Source of the DNA: Taeniopygia guttata
Lineage: Eukaryota; Chordata; Aves; Passeriformes; Estrildidae
DNA length: 64,000 nt
Assembly (NCBI RefSeq): GCF_048771995.1
Contig: NC_133024.1
Coordinates: 57,742,501 to 57,806,500 of the forward strand
Direction of reading: 5' to 3'
A program made the position numbers and the translations under genes. The notes under the pieces are model-generated. The model did no database searches and was not told where the DNA came from. It worked only from the letters and a program-made list of their open reading frames with translations. The stretch's first letter is position 1, and each line of letters opens with the position of its first letter. This document shows positions 56,691 through 64,000 of the stretch, in pieces.

Positions 56691-59600
56691 CAGGATTTGC
56701 AGTTGCTTGGTTGATTCCCGTCTGCACTTCATTTCCAGCGAGAGCGTCAGTTTCAGTGTAGGGATCGCGTTAAAAGTAGTTCGCTCGCTCAGCAGTTTTC
56801 AGCGTAGTTGAAGACGTGCGGTGGAATGAAGTATTCTGCTTCTATGCGTACTTTGGAGGACTTGTCTCATCTCCTTTGTGCTGGGCAAATTCCGCTCTTT
56901 GGGACTTAGCGGTGCAAAGGACGTTTAGTGTTTGCGAGATAACTTTGAAGAAGGAGCTCACTTTAGCTGTGACTTTCTAACTCAATCACTATACTTTATC
57001 ATGCTAACACTTTATAGAAATAAAAAGCCCCACTCCGCCCCCCCGAGACAAGAAAACACCACACTCCCCTTTTCATGAGCTTGTCAGTGTGGTAGTAATG
57101 GAGTTGCAGCCTCAACAAAATTGAGGTGTTTTGTTTCAGTTTACCTCTCTGCAGGCAGAGGACGTCTGTGCAACACACTAAGTAATCCTGCTGGCAGGCG
57201 CAGATTTCTTTAGTTCTCTTTGAATTGCTTCGGTAGTTTCAGTGCTTCAGAACCACAGTAGTGATTCGGAGGTAGACATTTGGGCTTCAGGAAGCTGAGC
57301 TCAGTGTCACTAAGCTCCTGTGCTCTGTATGGAGCTGATTTGTTTCAGCAGGTTCTTCAGAGTGGTTTTCTTTTGGCTGCTTTGCATAGTATACAGGGTT
57401 TTTAAAAACTTACTTGTTCTTAATGGTGATTTGTTGCTTACTGCATGCTTATGGTATGCATCTTAGTAAGTCATTCTAGCACTCCTCTTTCTCTCGGCTA
57501 AAAATAAGTGACTAATATTAGAACAGTTAAGTGATTATTCTTACTAGCAGCAGACAACTTGACAGTAGCAGCCACTCTAAAGTTTTTTTGATTGGATTAT
57601 AGAATGGCTTTTCTAGATACCATATTTTAGACAGTGGTTTTTTAATATTAAACAGTAAGTAAAACTGTTGGAAATTTTACTTAGGCAAGTAGGTGAGATA
57701 CATAAAACTTCAGTGAAGTTCATGCAGAAATTTACTTGCATTATAAAACTTTCAGAATCCTTTAACTGGTGCTGTGTAGTTGCAGTTGCTGCCAGTTGTA
57801 GCTGCCAGTTGCAGTTCCTAAAGTGTTGATCACAAAATTACTGGCTTGCCTCTTCATATAGTGTCACTTCTTGAAACTTAATTTCTTAAATTTTTTTTAT
57901 GACTGGCTCTGACTCTTTCGTGGTGCTCTTCTTTTTGGAATTCTAATGCTGACATACTACAAATGGAACCCTTTGATTGCTTGACATGTCTCAGAGTATT
58001 TTTGTTTAGTAGTATAGCCTGTGGTGCTAAAGGCTCTTTAATCAAACCAGCTTTTGCTTACTTAGGCACTGCTAGAATATTTTAAATGCGCATAGCATCC
58101 CTAGTAATTTCCAAAATTGGGGGCAGGGATTAAGTGGGAGGCTGCATAATAAGACCCTAGAAGCATGTAGTGATTTAATTACTTGGAACAGATGCAAGGA
58201 AATTATATTCATATATTAAGACTTTAGTATTTTTATGAACACTGCGGAGAATTAACAGTTGAGAAAGTGAAAACTCATTTGGAGATCATGAGAAATCCTT
58301 CACAGTGACTTGGTGTGTGGATGTAACATATGAGACAGGTTATCAATGTTCTGAACAAGACGGCCCAAGTAACAGCAAAGCTGTTGGAGCTGCCCTGGCT
58401 AGTGTGGCCTCTTGGAGATCAGTGTAAGCTGAGAAGGCTGCTCGAGAAGCTGAGTAAATAGTCTTTAAGCCCCATCAATTTGTGTGCTTGCATGCTTGGC
58501 AGTGCTTGAACAAGCTGACTTAAAACTAACAGTTAGGTGATTAGTGAAGTAATAGCAATTGCAGTATAGGTAGTAGTCCTAGTTGATCAGGACTACTGTA
58601 AGGTAGTTCTAAAGCTCCTTTCTTACTCTGTTCTGTCTTCCAGTTCTGTTTTGAGTCTTAGGCCATACTGTCACTGTTCTGCAGAAACTTTCTCAGTCTA
58701 GAGGCTCTACCCTTGGAAGACCTGTTGGTCCTTACATGTGTGGTGTTGTTTGGGAGTAAGGGGCTGAGCAGCTTCAAGCTCTTCTCCTCCACTTCACAGC
58801 CTCACAGAAGGCATGGAGGAAGTATTTGAATATGTTCCCCTCTCATGGAAGAGAAAAACATCATAAATAAGAATTAATATAGGAGTGCTTGTGTGTTTCT
58901 TGCCAATTAAAGTTAGCCTTCAGCTTAGGTGACTTTTTAAGTAAATGGGGCAGATGCTATCTAAAGTAAGCATACTCATGGTAACTTAGAAAGGCTTCTT
59001 GTTAAGGTTGAAGTTTGGTATCATGAATTTGGTGTTTACTTCTAGTAAGCTTAGCCTGATCTTCTGTTTGTGTATTTAAAATTGAGCTGTAAACTTACCT
59101 TCAGAGTATGTTTCAGTTTAAGCAGCTTTGATTTTTTTTTTTTTTCTTTCACCCAAGAATCCATACTACAGACTGTCTCAGAGTTGTTCTTAAACATTGG
59201 CTTTATGGAATCAAATCAGCTCTGTCTGGACAGGGCATGGCAGTAATCTTTGTAAGTAGTCTAGTAGGTTTTAGAGGAAAGCCTTGGGATTCTTTCTTGG
59301 CTCACTTGCCAAGTTGTTTTGTTTTCAGTAAATGCTTACGATCTTCTAGTATGTATTGGTGTGAGCCCAGGCTCATGCAGTATAAGGTATTGTCTGATGT
59401 TTGTTTCATGTTTAACAGAACTGTGGATAGTATCATGCCTGTAACTGACTAATCCTTTTGTTTCTTAGCAAATTCCTCATATTGCTGTTGCCTAAAATAA
59501 GGTTTGCTGCTTTAATTGCAGCTGACTTCAACTAATAAGACTCAAAACGTCTGGAAGTATTACAGCAGTGGGTTGTTGCTGCTCAGTTCATTCAGCCATG

Positions 59601-62600
59601 CATTTTCCATTTTTCAGGGTAAGGAAATGCTAGAAATTACTTAAAATGCCCTCTCTGAGGACTTGTTCAGCTTCTCTGTAATGTTCTTTTTGTTCTCCAA
59701 CTTCTTCAGTGACATTAAATGATTTATTCTTGGATAAAATATAAATATACAGGTGTTTGTAGGATTTAATTATTTCTTATCCATAGAATTCTGAAAGCTT
59801 TTTTTAAAAAAATTATTTAATGAAATAATAATGGTTTATAAGTATGCAACTAGTCAGTCTCCTGGGAATGATATGGGGGAGTTAATGAACTATTAAAGTC
59901 GGTAATTGGGAAGTTATGTTGTTATGCTAATGAGGGCCTCCTAAGTGTGATAGGTTCTGTAGCTGAGGTAGCCATTATTAATACACCACTGGAACAGTGG
60001 AAGTTTGAAGTGCCTGGCATTAAAGATCCCTCCTTTTTAAAGACAGGAGTTTGGAACAGTCACTTAAAATCTTCTGGTGTAACTTACGACTGATTCTTTG
60101 TGTGGTTTTGCTTGTGCTGCTGAGGACAGGCAGCCTAGGAAGAGTGTAAGCTATACCCTCCATATGGGCTTTCAAACAAGGTGGTGAGGGCACCTGGCCA
60201 GCTGCAAACTACTGAAATAACAGACTTGTGGAGGATAGATGCCAGTCTAATGGTAATAGTCAGTAAGACTTTCATAAGGGATAGTCACACTTCTCATTTG
60301 ACAGTGATTTGAGAGTCTCATTTGGAGAAGACTTTATCCCAAATAGATATTCTTTGTTTAGTTTTTCAGAATGAGTTTGTGAAGGTCATCATGCAAGGCT
60401 CAGAAAGCAGGCTTCTGTGGAATGCTGTGGGTTGTTTCTTGATTATGGACTTCTATTTATACTTTTCTTCTAAAAAATGTTAATTTTTCAGAGTTAAGTC
60501 CCTTTGTATTTTATGCTTGAATTTCTTCTTATTTGGCTGTTTATATGGAACAGAACGAGCACAGAATAGCAAGAAAAGTTCAGTTCTAAACTATTTGTGG
60601 CACAAAAGGTGAAGGCCACCTGAAAGCTTCCATGTTTTTGGAGCAAGTTGAGTTGTAACAAGCAAAATTGGTTGTAGATGAATGTAAGACTTGGAAATCC
60701 TAATTTAATACAGACTTCATCTATGGCTATGAGATGGATTGCCCCAAGATTTCAGAGTTTTAGAAGTATTTGAAGTTTTATTGAGACAATTTCCCCTATA
60801 TGGTGAAAACTGGTGAATCCCGGGAAAAGAAATAGGCTGTTACGCCACTGCCCAAGTACACTGCAAGTCTCCGTGTGCACTGCAGTGTGCTTTGCTCTTT
60901 CTCTTGGTTCCTCCCCCAGGCCTCCTCAGAAGGAGGAGTATGAAATTACCTTCTAGAGGGAGAAAGAACTTAACAGAAGGTTCAGAAGTTAAGTAATTTG
61001 GAGAAGTTAAGTATGTACTTTTCTATCTTTGAGCTATTGTGATTCATTTTGATTTTGGTAGAAATGATGGCTGCAAAGAAGCAGGCTCCAAACAAGAAGT
61101 TGTTAACAAAAAGGTGGTTTTACTGTGGAACCCTTTGCTGCATGATGTATTCACTGTATAAAAAGGTTTGGACACTTTGAAGGGTTTGTGGTGGGAACCC
61201 TTTTTACTCTTTTTGTGAGTGAAGATAAACCCTTTTGCTTGGAGTGTTGGTGATGCACAAATAACTGGAGGCTGGGAACATTCTGGTGAGAACTGCAGTA
61301 TCTTACTCATTAGCCTCTCTCACTGCATCCAGCCCTTGTATCTTACCTCCAGTGACCTGTACCAGGTGCGTCTGATCTCAGCTCTGTCTGATCTGCTGTG
61401 ATTCATGTGATTCTTGGCTGAATCACTGTGTTGTTAAGTATGGAATGTCAAGATTAAATTAATGTTGAAGCCTTGTGTTAGTAATTGTCTTGAACTTGCT
61501 TGAAGATGCCTAAAAAAATTTGGGACTTTTAAAGTTTGATGTTTATTTTACTGTGTATGGTATCAGATTCCACAAAACAGTGCTGGTGTTCATGGTTTCA
61601 TTTATATAATTGCTCTCAGATGCAGTTCCACTAGGATGTGGAGCCACCTGCTTAGTCTGAGTTCTTGCTAAGCAAATTGCAATTCGTCCCATGAGATGGG
61701 GCAGACTGGGCTCTTCACTACTTCCGCACAAAGTGCAGATTGAAAATTACTGGAAAATGTCTGTCTCGTTTCTAGTGTTGCTGTTACAATTTTTGCTTTG
61801 CAGGGGCACACACGTGTTCATAAATAGGAGAGAACTGTATTAAGTCAAGCAGTGTAGAAGTTACAAATGCAAAGTACTTGTCAGCAAGAGCTCTTTCTGC
61901 TCTGTTTTGTTATTTCTGCCCTTTTGCAGCAAAGGATATTCTAGGAATTCAAATTGTATTGAGTGTGTGTGCACGGCATGAAATTACACTAGGTCTTAAA
62001 TTAAGGCAAGCTTATTGATAATAGCTTCCCCTTTTAAAAGAGGCGTAGTTTATTGGGCTTTTAAAGAGGTCTGTGACAATAAATGGTGAAAAAACATTCT
62101 TTTATTGTACAACGTTTCCATAATAAATACAATATAAATTTTACTCTGTCAATAATAAAGAATACAAACAGCAGTGATTACAACTGGCTGCATTATGTAC
62201 CAAGTTTTGTGTCTTGTGATGATTTGAACTTGAATAATTGTGAAAATCTGTTTAAGGGACAAAAATGCCGTTGTTGTGTACAGAATATTATGATAGTGAA
62301 AGCTTAGATATTACTGTGACATTAATACATTGATCAAAATGTTACCACCATGTAGTGGTGGCTTCTTGTTCTGTTGTACACCATAGTCCATGTTCTGACT
62401 CGGCACTGTTCTGCATTGCTAAGTCCCCGGGTCTGGGGAAGAATGGTGTGGCCTGTCCATTTTGACAATTGAAGCAAGCAAAGACTGTATTTAGGTTGTC
62501 TTCCTCTTTTTATTCCAGATGGTGAAGTTAACTGCTCTTACCAGCAGAGTGATAGCAGACGTGGGGTGTCCATGCATATGTAAAATCCTGGTAGGGTATG

Positions 62601-64000
62601 GAGGATGGGTAGAAAAATATGTTGATGCTCTGGAATGGTTGCCCTGGGACTAGAAGTTTAAGATGCTTGAGACAGGGCTTTCTTGGTCTCCATGATCCAA
62701 AGCTTCTTCCAGCTGATACTTCTTTTTCATTCTCTAAAACATTGGTGAACTGAAGTCAGTGTGGAGAGAGGGATGCTGTTTGGAAAAATTCATGGAGAGG
62801 TTTCTAGTCTGACTCTGAACTTCAGTGGTATCATGATGCTTTCTTTTCATGCATCAGTATTGCAAATATCTATATAGTTTGTAATGAGGAGCATTTCCAA
62901 CACAGATGCTGAACTCCTTCAAACAAGATGGACAGACCTTGCTATCAAACTGGTGAATAATTTAATAATTATTTATTAGCTTAGAAGCAGTAACTACTGA
63001 GTGTTGCCTAAATCTAAGATACTTAGCTTATTTTGTCGGCTGCTGTAGGAAATAGATTGCCTGTTTTTTGCTGATGACATTGTTTTATAGATGTGCAGTA
63101 AAACAAGGCTTTTTAAAAGGTCCAAGTATGAAGTGCCAATTAAGAATACTGACAGCATGCTAAAGTTTCTGTATTGGTTGTGCCTGGTTTTGATCAGAAA
63201 TGTGTATCAGTAATTTGATCAGCCCCAAAGTACTGTCAGATAGCTCCTAAGAAAAGGTGCTGATCAGAATGTCATTGATAACTCTGAGAGTTTTTTACTA
63301 CTGAACTTGATCACCATTGTGACTGGGAGAGATTTCCAGCATAGCTGTCTTCCAATATTATTTCCATAAGGCTTGATGTGCAAGCCTTGTCCTTTTTCCC
63401 TAGGCTCTGATGTTCTACATTTAGTTCTTGGTTTATTTCTTTAAGCAGCACTTCCATCAGTGTTACAGAGCATTGAGTACATGAGTAATTTTTCTTTTAA
63501 TGAATCTTAGGTGTTGCCAAAATCCTCTCTGAGTTCTACACCAAAATCTTGGCAGCAAGAGCCAAGACACTACCTGGCAAGAAGAATGTTGAAACTGTTG
63601 AGTGCTGAGAGGTCTGCAGGCAGGATTATATGGAAGTATAGTAGCAGAGAAGACTAAAACAAATGATGTCTTAAAGAAGTCTTATTGGAGGAGTGGCCGA
63701 AGGAGCTGTGATTGTTTAGCCTGGAGAAAAGGAGGCTCAAGGGAGACCTTATCGCTTGCTATAGCTGCCTGAAAGGAGGTGATAGTGAGGTGGGAGTCAG
63801 TATTTTCTCCTAGGTAGCAAGTGACAGGACAAGAAGAAATGGCCTCAAGTTGCATCAGGGGAGGTTTAGATTGTATATGAGGAAAAATTTCCATGCTGAA
63901 GGAGTGGTTAAGTACTGCGGCCCAGGGAAGTGATTGAGTCATCAACTCTGGGAGTATTTACAAAGGCATGTAAATATGGCACTCGGGAGCATGGTTCAAT
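56222..64000 (+). other. NAA16 intron 1 (incomplete, over 7.7 kb)
   Basis: It starts GC-rich, then becomes AT-rich with many T-runs. The only recognised element is the CR1 at the right edge. No second exon, RNA gene or nested gene was found. Open frames do not exceed 90 codons beyond the CpG island. Confidence 0.7.
63697..64000 (+). repeat. CR1 LINE 3' region, sense, cut by window end
   Basis: The sequence follows CR1 closely ('ggagctgtgattgtttagcctgg', 'aggctcaagggagacctta', 'gcctgaaaggagg', 'aatggcctcaagttgcatcagg', 'cccagggaagtgattgagtcatc'). It is the least diverged of the CR1 copies here, but has no intact ORF. Its tail lies beyond the window. Confidence 0.92.

Noticed and set aside
56005..56811. 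Several 220-264-codon frames around the NAA16 first exon
   Set aside because: All are overlapping frames of one CpG island with Ala/Arg/Pro/Gly bias; only the short frame from 56,168 matches a known protein and ends at a donor.
1..64000. CRISPR arrays, operons or prokaryotic systems
   Set aside because: The sequence is clearly vertebrate nuclear DNA; no regularly spaced repeat array was found.

Overview
This window looks like a piece of a bird nuclear genome. The evidence is CR1 retrotransposon fragments with the short octamer tail (ATTCTGTG)n, GC-rich promoter islands set in AT-rich DNA, and multi-exon genes with canonical GT-AG introns. The exons encode vertebrate proteins in the order known from the human chromosome 13 segment ELF1 - WBP4 - MTRF1 - NAA16. 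The species cannot be fixed from the sequence alone. All exon models were built by hand, by matching reading frame, splice sites and remembered human proteins.

Layout. Positions 1-11,600 hold no coding exon that I can recognise. They contain two adjacent antisense CR1 fragments and are probably 5' intronic or upstream DNA of ELF1, whose coding exons would lie to the left of the window on the minus strand. Positions 11,700-12,860 are a CpG island that acts as a divergent promoter: a strong minus-strand splice donor at 12,289 suggests a non-coding first exon of ELF1, and WBP4 starts rightward at 12,536. WBP4 (spliceosomal FBP21) occupies 12,536-30,513 in ten coding exons and gives a 392-residue protein with one matrin/U1-C zinc finger and two WW domains. 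Its start codon is split by intron 1. Positions 30,514-38,777 form a tail-to-tail intergenic gap without recognisable genes; in human this gap carries KBTBD6 and KBTBD7.

MTRF1 (mitochondrial release factor 1) runs on the minus strand from a CpG-island first exon near 51,821-51,905 to its stop at 38,778. Nine coding exons give a 454-residue protein with an intact GGQ motif and the lengthened codon-reading loop typical of MTRF1. Joining exon 1 to exon 2 creates a tiny upstream ORF that ends 8 bases before the main ATG. A 4-kb gap (52,000-55,600) with an old LINE remnant separates MTRF1 from the CpG-island promoter of NAA16, whose first 18 codons lie at 56,168-56,221 on the plus strand. The remaining 7.8 kb is NAA16 intron 1, and its last 300 bases are a CR1 cut by the window edge.

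The genes are housekeeping genes with TATA-less CpG promoters and do not form one pathway: WBP4 acts in pre-mRNA splicing, MTRF1 in mitochondrial translation termination, and NAA16 in co-translational N-terminal acetylation. I found no CRISPR array, tRNA, rRNA or wholly new system. The more interesting signals are the split start codon, the paired WW exons, the doubled PYGKW motif of WBP4, the junction-spanning uORF of MTRF1, a pyrimidine minisatellite beside the WBP4 promoter, and a perfect 17-bp hairpin in a WBP4 intron.
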